DNA of 64,000 nucleotides, taken from Pteria penguin. Its lineage: Eukaryota > Mollusca > Bivalvia > Pterioida > Pteriidae. The DNA lies in NCBI GenBank assembly GCA_035048485.1, contig CM068590.1, forward strand, positions 6,950,329 to 7,014,328, in the 5' to 3' direction. Position numbers and translations under genes: made by a program. The stretch's first letter is position 1; each line of letters begins with the position of its first letter. Below the pieces are notes generated by a model that saw nothing but the letters and a program-made list of their open reading frames with translations, was not told the origin of the DNA and made no database searches. Shown one piece after another: positions 1 to 13,900 of the stretch.

Positions 1-3000
1 AAGGAAAAAAAGTGTCCGGTGTCTGACAATGGAGAAATGTGTATCCTGTCTATGACATTGGAGAAATGTTTGTCCTGTCTCTGACAATGGAGAAATGTGT
101 GTTATGTCTCTGACAATGAGAAATGTGTATCCTGTCTCTGACAATGAGAATTATGTGTCCTCTCTCTGACAATGGAAAAATGAATGTGCTGTGTTTGACA
201 TTGGAGAAATGTGTATACTCTCTCTGACAATGGAGAGATGTGTGTCCTTTCTCTGACTATGGAGAAATGTGTGTCCTGTCTCTGAAATTCAGAAATGTGT
301 GTCCCTTCTCTGAAATTGGAGAAATGTGTGTCCTGTCTTTGACAATGGGGAAATGTGTGTTCTGTCTATGACAATGGAGAAATGTGTGCCTTTTCTCTGA
401 CAATGGAGAAATGTGTTTGTTTCTCTGACAAAGGAAAAAGAAGTGTCCTGTGTCTGACAATGGAGAAATGTGTATCCTGTCTATGACATTGGAGAAATGT
501 GTGTCCTCTCTCTGACAAAGGAGAAATGTGTGTCCTGTCTATGACAATGAAGAAATATGTGCCCTGTCTCTAAAAATAGAGGAATGTGTGTCCTATCTCT
601 GACAATGAATGAAATGTGTGTCCTGTCTCTGACAATCGAAAAATGAGTGTCCTGTTTCTGATAATGGAGAAATGTGTATCCTGTATCTGACAGTGGAGAA
701 ATGTGTGTCCTGCCTCTCAAAACGGAGAAATTTGTGTCCTTTCTCTGACCAGCAGAAATGTGTGTCCTGTCTCTGATAATGGAGAAATCTGTATCCTGTC
801 TATGACATTAGAGAAATAAGTGTCCTGTCTCTGACAATGGAGAAATGTGTGTCCTGTCTCTGACAATGAGAAATGTGTATCCTGTCTCTGACAATGAGAA
901 ATATGTGTCCTGTCTCTGAATGGAGAAATGTGTATCCTGTCTCTGAAAATGGAGAAATATGTATCCACTCTCTGACAATGGAGAAATGTGTATCCTGTCT
1001 CTGACAAAGGAGAAATTTGTGTCCTGTCCCTGACAAGGAGAAATGTGTGTCCTGTCTTTGACAATGGAGAAATTTGTGTCCTGTCTCTGACAATGGAGAA
1101 ATGTTTGTCCTGTCTATGACAATGGAGAAATTTGTGCCCTGTGTCTGACAATGGAGAAATGTGTATCCTGTCTCTGACAATGGAGAAATTCCTATCCTGT
1201 CTCTGACAAAGGAGAAATGTGTGCCTTGTCTCTGAAAATGGAGAAATGTGTGTCCTGTCACTGACAATGGAGAAATGTGTGCCTTGTCTCTGACAATGGA
1301 GAAATGTGTCCTGTCTCTGACAATGAGAAATGTCTATCCTGTCTCTGACAAAGGAGAAATGTGTGCCTTGTTTCTGAAAATGGAGAAATGTGTGTCCTGT
1401 CACTGACAATGGAGAAATGTGTGTGCTGTCTATGAAAATCGAGAAATGTGTGTCCTGTCTCTGACAATGGAGAAATATTTGTCCTGTGTTTAACAATGGA
1501 GAAATGTGTGTCCTTTCTATGACAACGGAGAAATGTCTGTCCTGTGTCTGAGAATAGAGAAATGTGTGTACTGTCTCTGACAAAGGAAAAAGAAGTGTCC
1601 TGTCTCTGACAATGGAGAAATGTGTATCCTGTCTATGACATTGGAGAATGTGTGTCCTGTCTCTGACAATGAGAGATGGGTATCCTGTCTCTGACAATGA
1701 GAAACGTGTGTCCTGTCTCTGACAATGGAAAAATGAATGTGCTGTGTTTGACAATGGAGAAATGTGTATACTGTCTCTGACAATGTAGAGATGTTTGTCC
1801 TGTCTCTGACTATGGAGAAATGTGTGTCCTGTCTCTGAAAATGGAGAAATGTGTGTCCCTTCTCTGACAAGGAGAATTGTGTGTGCTGTCTTTGACAATG
1901 GGGAAATGTGTGTCCTGTCTATGAAAATGGAGAAATGTGTGCCTTTTCTCTGACAATGGAGAAATGTGTGTCCTGTCTAAGACAACGGAGAAATGTGTGT
2001 CCTGTGTCTGACAATAGAGAAATGTGTGTCCTGTCTCTGACAATGGAGAAATTCGTATCCTGTCTCTGACAATGGAGAAATGTGTGCCTTGTCTCTGAAA
2101 ATTGAGAAATGTGTGTCCTGTCTCTGACAATGGAGAAATGTGTGTGCTGTCTCTGAAAATCGAGAAATGTGTGTCCTGTCTCTGACAATGGAGAAATATG
2201 TGTCCTGTCTTTGACAATGGAGAAATGTGTGTCCTGTCTATGACAAGGGAGAAATGTGTGTCCTGTGTCTGAGAATAGAGAAATGTGTGTATTCTCTCTT
2301 AAAAGAGAGAAATGTGTGCCTTTTCTCAGACAATGGAGAAATGTGTGTCCTGTCTCTGACAAAGGAAAAAGAAGTGTCCTGTGCCTGACAATGGAGAAAT
2401 GTGTATCCTGTCTATGCCATTGGAGAAATGTGTGTCCTGTCTCTGACAATGGAGTAATAAGTGTCCTGTCTCTGACAATGAAAAATGTGTATCTTGTCTC
2501 TGACAATGAGAAATGTGTGTCCTGTCTCTGACAATGGAAAAATGAATGTGCTGTGTTTGACAATGGAGAAATGTGTATACTGTCTCTGACAATGGAGAGA
2601 TGTGTGTCCTGTCTCTGACTATGGAGAAATGTGTGTCCTGTCTCTGAAAATGGAGAAATGTGTGTCCCTTCTCTGGCAAGGAGAATTGTGTGTGCTGTCT
2701 TTGACAATGGGGAAATGTGTGTCCTGTCTATGACAATGGAAAAATGTGTGCCTTTTCTCTGACAATGGAGAAATGTGTGTCCTGTCTAAGACAACGGAGA
2801 AATGTGTGTCCTGTGTCTGACAATAGAGAAATGTTTGTACTGTCTCTTAAAAGAGAGAAATGTTTGCCTTTTCTCTGACAATGGAAAAATGTGTGTCCTG
2901 TCTCTGACAAAGGAAAAAGAAGTGTCCTGTGTCTGACAATGGAGAAATGTGTATCCTGTCTATGACATTGGAGAAATGTGTGTCCTGTCTCTGACAATGG

Positions 3001-6000
3001 AGAAATGTGTGTCCTGTCTCTGACAATGGAGAAATGTGTATCCTGTCTCTGACAATGAGAAATATGTGTCCTGTCTCTGACAATGGAAAAATGAAGGTGC
3101 TGTGTTTGACATTGGAGAAATGTGTATACTGTCTCTGACAATGGAGAGATGTGTGTCCTTTCTCTGATTATGGAGAGATGTGTGTCCTGTCTCTGAAAAT
3201 GGAAAAATGTGTGTCCTGTCTCTGAAAATGCAGAAATGTGTGTCCCTTCTCTGAAATTGGAGAAATGTTTGTCCTGTCTTTGACAATGGGGAAATGTGTG
3301 TCCTGTCTATGACAATGGAGAAATGTGTGCCTTTTCTCTGACAATGGAGAAATGTGTTTGTTGTCTCTGACAAAGGAAAAAGAAGTGTCCTGTCTCTGAC
3401 AATGGAGAAATGTGTATCCTGTCTATGCCATTGGAGAAATGTGTGTCCTCTCTCTGACAAAGGAGAAATGTGTGTCCTGTCCATGACAATGAAGAAATAT
3501 GTGCACTGTCTCTAAAAATAGAGGAATGTGTGTCCTGTCTCTGACAATGGAGAAATGTGTGTCCTGTTTCTGATAATGAAGAAATGTGTATCCTGTATCT
3601 GACAGTGGAGAAATGTGTGTCCTGCCTCTCACAACGGAGAAATTTTTATCCTTTCTCTGACAAGCAGAAATGTGTGTCCTGTCTCTGACAATGGAGAAAT
3701 GTGTGCCTTGTCTCTGACAATGGCGAAATGTGTGTACTGTCTCAGACAATGGAGAAATGGGTGGCCTGTGTCTGACAATGGAGAAATATGTATCCTGTCT
3801 CTGAAAATGGTAAAATGAGTGTCCTGTGTCTGACAATGGAAAATGTGTATCCTGTCTATGACAATGGAGAAATTTGTGCCCTGTGTCTGACAATGGAGAA
3901 ATGTGTATCGTATCTCTGACAATGGAGAAATTCCTATCCTGTCTCTGACAATGGAGAAATGTGTGTCTTGTCTCTGAAAATGGAGAAATGTGTGTCCTGT
4001 CACTGACAATGGAGAATTGTGTGTGCTGTCTCTGAAAAACGAGAAATGTGTGTCCTGTCACTGACAATGGAGAAATGTGTGTCCTGTCTATGACAACGGA
4101 GAAATGTCTGTCCTGTGTCTGAGAATAGAGAAATGTGTGTACTGTCTCTGACAAAGGAAAAGGAAGTGTCCTGTCTCTGACAATGGAGAAATGTGTATCT
4201 TGTCTATGACATTGGAGAAATGTGTGTCCTGTCTCTGACAATGAGAGATGTGTATCCTGTCTCTGACAATGAGAAACGTGTGTCCTGTCTCTGACAATGG
4301 AGAAATGTGTGTCCTGTCTCTGAAAATGGAGAAATGTGTGTCCCTTCTCTGACAAGGAGAATTGTGTGTGCTGTCTATGACAATGGAGAAATGTGTATAC
4401 TGTCTCTGACAATGGAGAGATGTTTGTCCTGTCTCTGACTATGGAGAAATGTGTGTCCTGTCTCTGAAAATGGAGAAATGTGTGTCCCTTCTCTGACAAG
4501 GAGAATTGTGTGTGCTGTCTTTGACAATGGGGAAATGTGTGTCCTGTCTATGACAATGGAGAAATGTGTGCCTTTTCTCTGACAATGGAGAAATGTGTGT
4601 CCTGTCTAAGACAACGGAGAAATGTGTGTCCTGTGTCTGACAATAGAGAAATGTGTATCCAGTCTCTTACAATGGAGAAATTCGTATCCTGTCTCTGACA
4701 ATGGAGAAATGTGTGCCTTGTCTCTGAAAATGGAGAAATGTGTGTCCTGTCTATGACAATGGAGAAATGTGTGTGCTGTCTCTGAAAATCGAGAAATGTG
4801 TGTCCTGTCTCTGACAATGGAGAAATATGTGTCCTGTCTTTGACAATGGAGAAATGTGTGTCCTGTCTATGACAAAGGAGAAATGTGTGTCCTGTGTCTG
4901 AGAATAGAGAAATGTGTGTATTCTCTCTTAAAAGAGAGAAATGTGTGCCTTTTCTCAGACAATGGAGAAATGTGTGTCCTGTCTCTGACAAAGAAAAAAG
5001 AAGTGTCCTGTGCCTGATAATGGAGAAATGTGTATCCTGTCTATGACATTGGAGAAATGTGTGTTCTGTCTCTGACAATGGAGAAATGTGTGTCCTGTCT
5101 ATGACAATGAGAAATTTGTATCTTGTCTCTGACAATGAGAAATGTGTGTCCTGTCTCTGACAATGGAAAAATGAATGTGCTGTATTTGACAATGGAGAAA
5201 TGTGTATACTGTCTCTGACAATGGAGAGATGTGTGTCCTGTTTCTGACTATGTGGAAATGTGTGTCCTGTCTCTGAATTAGAGAAATGTGTGTCCCCTCT
5301 CTGACAAGGAGAATTGTGTGTGCTGTCTTTGACAATGGGGAAATGTGTGTCCTGTCTATGACAATGGAAAAATGTGTGCCTTTTCTCTGACAATGGAGAA
5401 ATGTGTGTCCTGTCTAAAACAACGGAGAAATGTGTGTCCTGTGTTTGACAATAGAGAAATGTTTGTACGGTCTCTTAAAAGAGAGAAATGTGTGCCTTTT
5501 CTCTGACAATGGAGAAATGTGTGTCCTGTCTATGACAAAGGAAAAAGAAGTGTCCTGTGTCTGACAATGGAGAAATGTGTATCCTGTCTCTGACAATGAG
5601 AAATGTGTGTCCTGTCTCTGACAATGGAAAAATGAATGTGCTGTATTTGACAATGGAGAAATGTGTATACTGTCTCTGACAATGGAGAGATGTGTGTCCT
5701 GTCTCTGACTATGTAGAAATGTGTGTCCTGTCTCTGAAAATGGAGAAATGTGTGTCCCTTCTCTGACAAGGAGAATTGTGTGTACTGTCTTTGACAATGG
5801 GGAAATGTGTGTCCTGTCTATGACAATGGAAAAATGTGTGTCCTGTCTAAGACAACGGAGAAATGTGTGTCCTGTGTCTGACAATAGAGAAATGTTTGTA
5901 CGGTCTCTTAAAAGAGAGAAATGTCTGCCTTTTCTCTGACAATGGAGAAATGTGTGTCCTGTCTATGACAAAGGAAAAAGAAGTGTCCTATGTCTGACAA

Positions 6001-9000
6001 TGGAGAAATGTGTATCCTGTCTATGACATTGGAGAAATGTGTGTCCTGTCTCTGACAATGGAGAAATGTGTGTCCTGTCTCTGGCAATGGGAAATGTGTA
6101 TCCTCTCTCTGACAATGAGAAATATGTGTCCTGTCTCTGAAAATGGAAAAATGAATGTGCTGTGTTTGACATTGGAGAAATGTGTATACTGTCTCTGACA
6201 ATGGAGAGATGTGTGTCCTTTCTCTGACTATGGAGAAATGTGTGTCCTGTCTCTGAAAGTGCAAAAATGTGTGTACTGTCTGTGAAAATGCAGAAATGTG
6301 TGTCCCTTCTCTGAAATTGGAGAAATGTGTGTCCTGTCTTTGACAATGGGGAAATGTGTGTCCTGTCTATGACAATGGAGAAATGTGTGCCTTTTCTCTG
6401 ACAATGGAGAAATGTGTTTGTTGTCTCTGACAAAGGAAAAGGAAGTGTCCTGTGTCTGACAATGGAGAAATGTGTATCCAGTCTATGACATTGGAGAAAT
6501 GTGTGTCCTGTCTCTGACAAGGGAGAAATGTGTATCCTGTCTCTGACAATGAGAAATATGTGTCCTGTCTCTGAAAATGGAGAGATGTGTGTCCTGTCTT
6601 TGACTATGGAGAAATGTGTGTCCTTTTTCTGAAAATGCAGAAATGTGTGTCCCTTCTCTGAAATTGGAGAAATTTGTGTCCTGTATTTGACAATGGGGAG
6701 ATTTGTGTCCTGTCTTTGACAATGGAGAAATGTGTGTCCTGTCTCTGAAAATGCAGAAATGTGTGTCCCTTCTCTGAAATTTGAGAAATGTGTGTCCTGT
6801 CTTTGAAAATGGAGAAATGTGTGTCCTGTCTATGACAACGGAGAAATGTGTGTCCTGTATCTGAAAATAGAGAAATGTGTGTACTGTCTCTGACAAAGGA
6901 AAAAGAAGTGTCCTGTGTCTGACAATGGAGAAATGTGTGTCCTGTCTATGACATTGGAGAAATGTGTGTCCTGTCTCTGACAATGAGAGATGTGTATCCT
7001 GTCTCTGACAATGAGAAATGTGTGTCCTGTCTCTGACAATGGAAAAATGAATGTGCTGTGTTTGACAATGGAGAAATGTGTATACTGTCTCTGACAAAGG
7101 AAAGATGTTTTTCCTGTCTCTGTCTATGGAGAAATGTGTGTCCTGTCTCTAAAAATGGAGAAATGTGTGTCCCTTCTCTGACAAGGAGAATTGTGTGTGC
7201 TGTCTTTGACAATGGGGAAATGTGTGTCCTGTCTATGACAATGGAGAAATGTGTGCCTTTTCTCTGACAATGGAGAAATGTGTGTCCCGTCTAAGACAAC
7301 GGAGAAATGTGTGTCCTGTGTCTGACAATAGAGAAATGTGTGTACTGTCTCTTAAAAGAGAGAAATGTGTGCCTTTTCTCTGACAATGGAGAAATGTGTG
7401 TCCTGTCTCTGACAAAAGAAAAAGAAGTGTCCTGTGTCTGACAATGGAGAAATGTGTATCCTGTCTATGACATTGGAGAAATGTATGTCCTGTCTCTGAC
7501 AAAGGAGAAATGTGTATCCTGTCTCTGATAATGAGAAATGTGTATCCTGTCTCTGACAATGGAGAAATGTGTTTGTTGTCTCTGACAAAGGAAAAAGAAG
7601 TGTCCTGTGTCTGACAATGGAGAAATGTGTATCCTGTCTATGACATTGGAGAAATGTGTGTCCTCTCTCTGACAAAGGAGAAATGTGTGTCCTGTCTATG
7701 ACAATGAAGAAATATGTACCCTGTCTCTAAAAATAGAGGAATGTGTGTCCTGTGTCTGACAATGGAGAAATGTGTGTCCTGTCTCTGACAATCGAAAAAT
7801 GAGTTTCCTGTTTCTGATAATGGAGAAATCTATATCCTGTATCTGACAGTGGAGAAATGTGTGTCCTGCTTCTCATAACGGAGAAATTTGTGTCCTTTCT
7901 CTGACAAGCAGAAATGTGTGTCCTGTCTCTGACAATGGAGAAATGTGTGTACTGTCTCTGACAATAGAGAAATGGTTCGTCTGTGTCTGACAATGGAGAA
8001 ATATGTATCCTGTCTCTGAAAATGGAAATATGTGTGTCCTGTGTCTGACAATGGAGAAATGTGTATCCTGTCTCTGAAAATGGAGAAATATGTATCCACT
8101 CTCTGACAATGGAGAAATGTGTATCCTGTCTCTGAAAATTGAGAAATGAGTGTCCTGTCTCTGACAATGGAGAAATATGTGTCCTGTCTTTGACAATGGA
8201 GAAATGTGTGTCCTGTCTATGACAACGGAGAAATGTCTGTCCTGTGTCTGAGAATAGAGAAATGTGTGTACTGTCTCTGACAAAGGAAAAAGAAGTGTCC
8301 TGTGTCTGACAATGGAGACATGTGTATCCTGTCTATGACATTGGAGAAATGTGTGTCCTGTCTCTGACAATGAGAGATGTGTATCCTGTCTCTGACAATG
8401 AGAAATGTGTGTCCTGTCTCTGACAATGGAAAAATGAATGTGCTGTGTTTGACAATGGAGAAATGTGTATACTGTCTCTGACAATGGAGAGATGTTTGTC
8501 CTGTCTCTGACTATGGAGAAATGTGTGTCCTGTCTCTGAAAATGGAGAAATGTGTGTCCCTTATCTGAAAAGGAGAATCGTGTGTGCTGTCTTTGACAAT
8601 GGAGAAATGTGTGTCCTGTCTATGACAATGGAGAAATGTGTGCCTTTTCTCTGACAATGGAGAAATGTGTGTCCTGTCTAAGACAACGGAGAAATTTGTG
8701 TCCTGTGTCAGACAATAGAGAAATGTTTGTACTGTCTCTTAAAAGAGAGAAATGTGTGCCTTTTCTCTGACAATGGAGAAATGTGTGTCCTGTCTCTGAC
8801 AAAAGAAAAAGAAGTGTCCTATGTCTGACAATGGAGAAATGTGTATCCTGTCTATGACATTCGAGAAATGTGTGTCCTGTCTATGACATTGGAGAAATGT
8901 GTGTCCTGTCTCTGACAATGGAGAAATGTGTGTCCTGTCTATGACAATGGTGAAATGTGTTTCCTGTCTCTGAAAATGCAGAAATGTGTGTCCCTTCTCT

Positions 9001-10900
9001 GAAATTGGAGAAATGTGTGTCCTGTCTTTGACAATGGGGAAATGTGTGTCCTGTCTATGACAATGGAGAAATGTGTGCCTTTTCTCTGACAATGGAGAAA
9101 TGTGTTTATTGTCTCTGACAAAGGAAAATGAAGTGTCCTGTGTCTGACAATGAGAAATGTGTATCCTGTCTATGACATTGGAGAGATGTGTGTCCTGTCT
9201 TTGACTATGGAGAAATGTGTGTCCTTTCTCTGAAAATGCAGAAATGTGTGTCCCTTCTCTGAAATTGGAGAAATTTGTGTCCTGTCTTTGACAATGGGGA
9301 AATGTGTGTCCTGTCTATGACAATGGAGAAATGTGTGTCCTGTCTCTGAAAATGCAGAAATGTGTGTCCCTTCTCTGAAATTGGAGAAATGTGTGTCCTG
9401 TCTTTGACAATGGAGAAATGTGTGTCCTGTCTATGAGAATAGAGAAATGTGTGCCTTTTCTCTGACAATGGAGAAATGTGTTTCTTGTCTCTGACAAAGG
9501 AAGAAGAAGTGTGCTGTGTCTGACAACAGAGAAATGTGTTACCTGTCTATGATATTGGAGATTTGTGTGTCCTGTCTCTGACAAAAGAGAAATGTGTGTC
9601 CTGTCGATGACAATGAAGAAATATGTGCCCTGTCTCTAAAAATAGAGGAATGTGTGTCCTGTCTCTGACAATAAAGAAATGTGTGTCCTGTCTCTGACAA
9701 TCGAAAAATGAGTGTCCTGTTTCTGATAATGGAGAAATGTGTATCCTGTATCTGACAGTGGAAAAATGTGTGTCCTGCCTCTCACAACGGAGAAATTCGT
9801 GTCCTTTCTCTGACAAGCAGAAATGTGTGTCCTGTCTCTGACAATGGATAAATGTGTGTACTGTCTCTGACAATGGAGAAATGTGTGACCTGTCTATGAT
9901 ATTGGAGAAATTTGTGTCCGGTCTCTGCAAATGGAGAAATGTGTATCCTGTCTCTGACAATGGAGAAATTTGTGTACTTTCTCTGACAAGGAGAAATGTG
10001 TGTCCCGTCTTTGACGATGGAGAAATGTGTGTCCTGTCTCTGACAATGGAGAAATGTGTGTCCTGTTTATGACAATGGAGAAATGTGTGACCTGTCTATG
10101 ATATTGGAGAAATTTGTGTCCGGTCTCTGCAAATGGAGAAATGTGTATCCTGTCTCTGACAATGGAGAAATTTGTGTACTTTCTCTGACAATGGAGAAAT
10201 GTGTATCCTGTCTCTGACAATAGAGAAATACGTATCCTGTCTCTGACAATGGAGAAATGTGTATCCTGTCTCTGAGAATATAGAAATACGTATCCTGTCT
10301 CTGACAATGAAGCAATGTGTGCCTTGTCTTTGACAATGGAGAAATCTGTGTACTGTCTCTGACAATGGAAAAATGAGTGTCCTGTGTCTGACAATGGAGA
10401 AATATTTATCCTCTCTCTGAAAATGGAGAAATGTGTATCCTCTCTCTGACAATGGAGAAATGTGTGTCCTGTCTCTGACAATGGAGAAATTTGTGTCCTT
10501 TCTCTGACAAGGAGAAATGTGTGTCCTGTCGTTGACAATGGAGAAATGTGTGTCCCGCCTGTGAAAATAGAGAATTGTTTGTCCTGTCTCTGACAATGGA
10601 TAAATGTCTGTCCTGTCTCTGACAATGGAAAAATGAGTGTCCTGTTTCTGACAATTGAGAAATGTGTACCCTGTCTCTGATAATGGAGAAATGTGTGTCC
10701 TGTCTCTGACAATGGAGAAATGTGTGTCCTGTCTCTGACAAAGGAAAAAGAAGTGCCCTGTGTTTGACAATGGAGAAATATGTATCCTGTCTATGACATT
10801 TGAGAAATGCGTGTCCTGTCTCTGACAAAGGAGAAATGTGTGTCCTGTCTCTGACCATGAAGAAATGTGTGCCCTGTCTCTAACGAGGAAAAATGTTTGT
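1..10900. repeat. Array domain I, marked by the AAAGGAAAAAGAAGTG variant
   Basis: In this part a distinctive unit reading GACAAAGGAAAAAGAAGTG recurs, for example near 1, 430, 1,580, 2,360, 2,910, 3,370, 4,990, 5,530, 5,975, 6,900, 7,410 and 8,790. It is usually followed by the same series of variants: a TGTGTATCC unit, then a GACATTGG unit. The spacing is mostly about 440-550 bp, which suggests a higher-order unit of some 15-19 monomers with indels. The marker is rare or absent to the right of about 10.9 kb. The domain edge is approximate. Confidence 0.65.
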
Positions 10901-13900
10901 CCTGTGTCTGACAGTGGAGAGATTTGTATCCTCTCTCTGATAATGGAGAAATAGGTGCATTGTCTCTGACAAAAGAGAAATGTGTGTACTGTCTCTGATA
11001 ATTAAGAAATGTGTGTCCTGTCTCTGACAATGGAGAAATGTGTGTCCTGTCTCTGAAAATGGAGAAATGTGTGTCCTGTCTCTGAGAATGGAGAAATGTG
11101 TGTCCTGTCTCTGACAACGATGGAAGGCGTGTCTTGCCTTTAAGAATGGAAAATGTATGTACTCTCTATGACAATGGAGAAATGTGTTTCCTGTCTCTGA
11201 GAATGGAGAAATGTGTGTAATGTCTCTGACAATCGAGAAATGTGTGTTCTGTCTCTGAAAGGCGTGTCTTGCCTTTAAGAATGGAAAAATGTATGTAGTG
11301 TCTCTGAAAATGGAGAACTGTGTTTCCTGTCTATGACAATCGAGAAATGTGTGTCTTATATCTGACAATGGAAAAATGAGTGTCCTGTGTCTTACAATGG
11401 AGAAATGTGTATCCTGTCTCTCACAATGGAGAAATGTGTGTCCTGTCTCTGACAATCCAGAAATGTGTGTCCTGCCTCTGAGAATGGAGAAATATGTGTC
11501 CTGTCTCTGACAATCGAGAAATTTGTGTCCTGTCTCTGACAATCGAGAAATTTGTGTCCTCTCTTTGACAATGGGGAAAAGTGTGTCCTGTCTCTCACAA
11601 TGGAAAATTGTATGTCCTGTCTATGACCATGGAGAAGTTTGTGTCCTCTCTCTGACAATGGGGAAATGTGTATCCTGTCTCTGACAATGGAGAAATGTAT
11701 GTCCTGTCTCTGACAATGGACAAATGTGTGTACTGTCTCTGACAATGCCGAAAAGTGTGTACTGTCTCTTAAAAGAGAGAAATCTGTGTCCTGTCTCTGA
11801 CAATGGAGAAATGTCTGTCTTGTCTCTGACAATAGAAAAATAAGTGTTCTGTGCCTGACAATGGAAAAATGTGTATCCTGTCTATAACAATGGAGAAATG
11901 TGTGCCCTGTTTCCGAAAATGGAGAAATGTGTGTCGTGTCTCTGACAATGGAAAAATGAGTGTCCTGTGTCTGAAAATGGAGAAATGTGTACCCCGTCTC
12001 TGACAATGGAGAAATATGTCTCCTGTCTCTGACAATTGAGAAATGTGTGTCCTGCCTCTGACAATGGAGAAATGTGTATCCTGTCTCTGACAATGGAGAA
12101 ATGTATGTCCCGTCTCTGAAAAGGAGAAATGTGTGTACTGTCTCTTAAAAGAGAGAAATGTGTGTCCTGTCTCTGACAATGGAGAAATGTGTGTTGTGTC
12201 TCTGACAATGGAGAAATGTGTGTCCTGTCTCTGACAATGGAAAAATGAGTGTCCTGCCTCTGACAATGGAGAAATTTGTGTCTTGTCTCTGACAATGGAG
12301 AAATTTTTGTCCGTTCTCTGTCAAGGAGAAACGTGTGTCCTGTCTTTGACAGTGGAGAAATGTGTGTCCTGTCCATGACAATGGAGAAATTTGTGTCCTG
12401 TCTCCGACAATGGAGAAATATGTGTCCTGCCTCTGACAATGGTGAAATGTGTGTCCTGTCTATGACAATGGTGAAATGTGTGTCCTGTCTCTGACAATGG
12501 AGAAATGAGTGTCCTGTTTGTGAAAATAGAGAATTGTTTGTCCTGTCTCTGACAATGGATAAATGTCTGTCCTGTCTCTGACAATGGAAAAATGAGTGTC
12601 CTGTTTCTGACAATGGAGAAATGTATACGCTGTCTCTGATAATGGAGAAATGTATGTCCTGTCTCTGACAATTGAGAAATGTGTGTCCTGCCTATGACAT
12701 TGGCGAAATGTGTGTCCTGTCTCTGACAATGGAGAAATGTGTGTCCTGTCTATGAAAATGGAGAAATTTGTGTCCTGTCTCTGACAATGGACAAATGTGT
12801 ATCCTGTCTCTGACTATGGAAAAATTTGTGTCTTTTCTCTGACAATGGAGAAATTTGTGTCCTTTCTCTGACAAGGAGAAACGTGTGTCCTGTCTTTGAC
12901 AGTGGAGAAATGTGTGTCGTGTCTCTGACTATGGAGAAATGTGTGACCTATTGCTGACAATGGAAAAATGAGTGTCCTATGTCTGAAAATGGAGAAATGT
13001 GTACCCCGTCTCTGACAATGGAGAAATGTGTCTCCTGTGTCTTACAATGGAGAAATGTGTGTCCTGTCTCTGACAATGGAGAAATTTGTGTCTTGTCTCT
13101 GACAATGGAGAAATTTGTGTCCTTTCTCTGACAAGGAGAAACGTTTGTCCTGTCTTTGACAGTGGAGAAATGTGTGTCCTGTCTATGACAATGGAGAAAT
13201 GTGTGTCCTGTCTCTGACAATGGAGAAATGTGTATTCTGTCTCTGACAATGGAGAAATGTGTGTTCTGTCTCTGACAATCGAGAAATATCTGTCCTGTCT
13301 CTGAAAACGACCGAAGGCGTGTCTTGCATTTAAGAATGGAAAAATGTATGTACTGTCTCTGACAATGGAGAAATGTGTTTCCTGTCTCTGACAATGGAAA
13401 AATGTGTGTCCTGTCTGTGAAAATAGAGAATTGTTTGTCCTGTCTCTGAGAATGGATAAATGTCTGTCCTAACTCTGACAATGGAAAAATGAGTGTCCTG
13501 TTTTTGACAATGGAGAAATGTGTATCCTGTCTCTGATAATGGAGAAATGTGTGTCCTGTCTCTGAAAATGGAGAAATGTGTGTCCTGCCTCTGACAATGG
13601 AGACATGTGTGACCTGTCTTTGAGATTGGAGAAATGTGTATCCTGTCTCTGACAATGCAGAAATGTGTGTACTGTCTCTCAAAAGAGAGAAATGTGTGTC
13701 CTGTCTCTGAGAATGGAGAAATATCTGTCCTGTCTCTGACAATGGAAAAATAAGTGTTCTGTGCCTGACAATGAAGAAATGTGTATCCTGTTTATAAGAA
13801 TGGAGAAATGTGTGCCCTGCCTCTGGAAATGGAGAAATGTGTGTCCTGTGTCTTACAATGGAGAAATGTGTGTCCTGTCTCTGACAATGGAGAAATTTGT

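Noticed and set aside
1..60. tRNA, rRNA or spliced host gene at the left edge
   Set aside because: Only minisatellite units are present.
717..1898. 393-codon minus-strand reading frame and similar long frames across the array as repeat-protein genes
   Set aside because: Equivalent frames exist in all three phases because the 29-bp unit has no minus-strand stop. Frames start and stop at random indels, and no signal or splice structure is evident.
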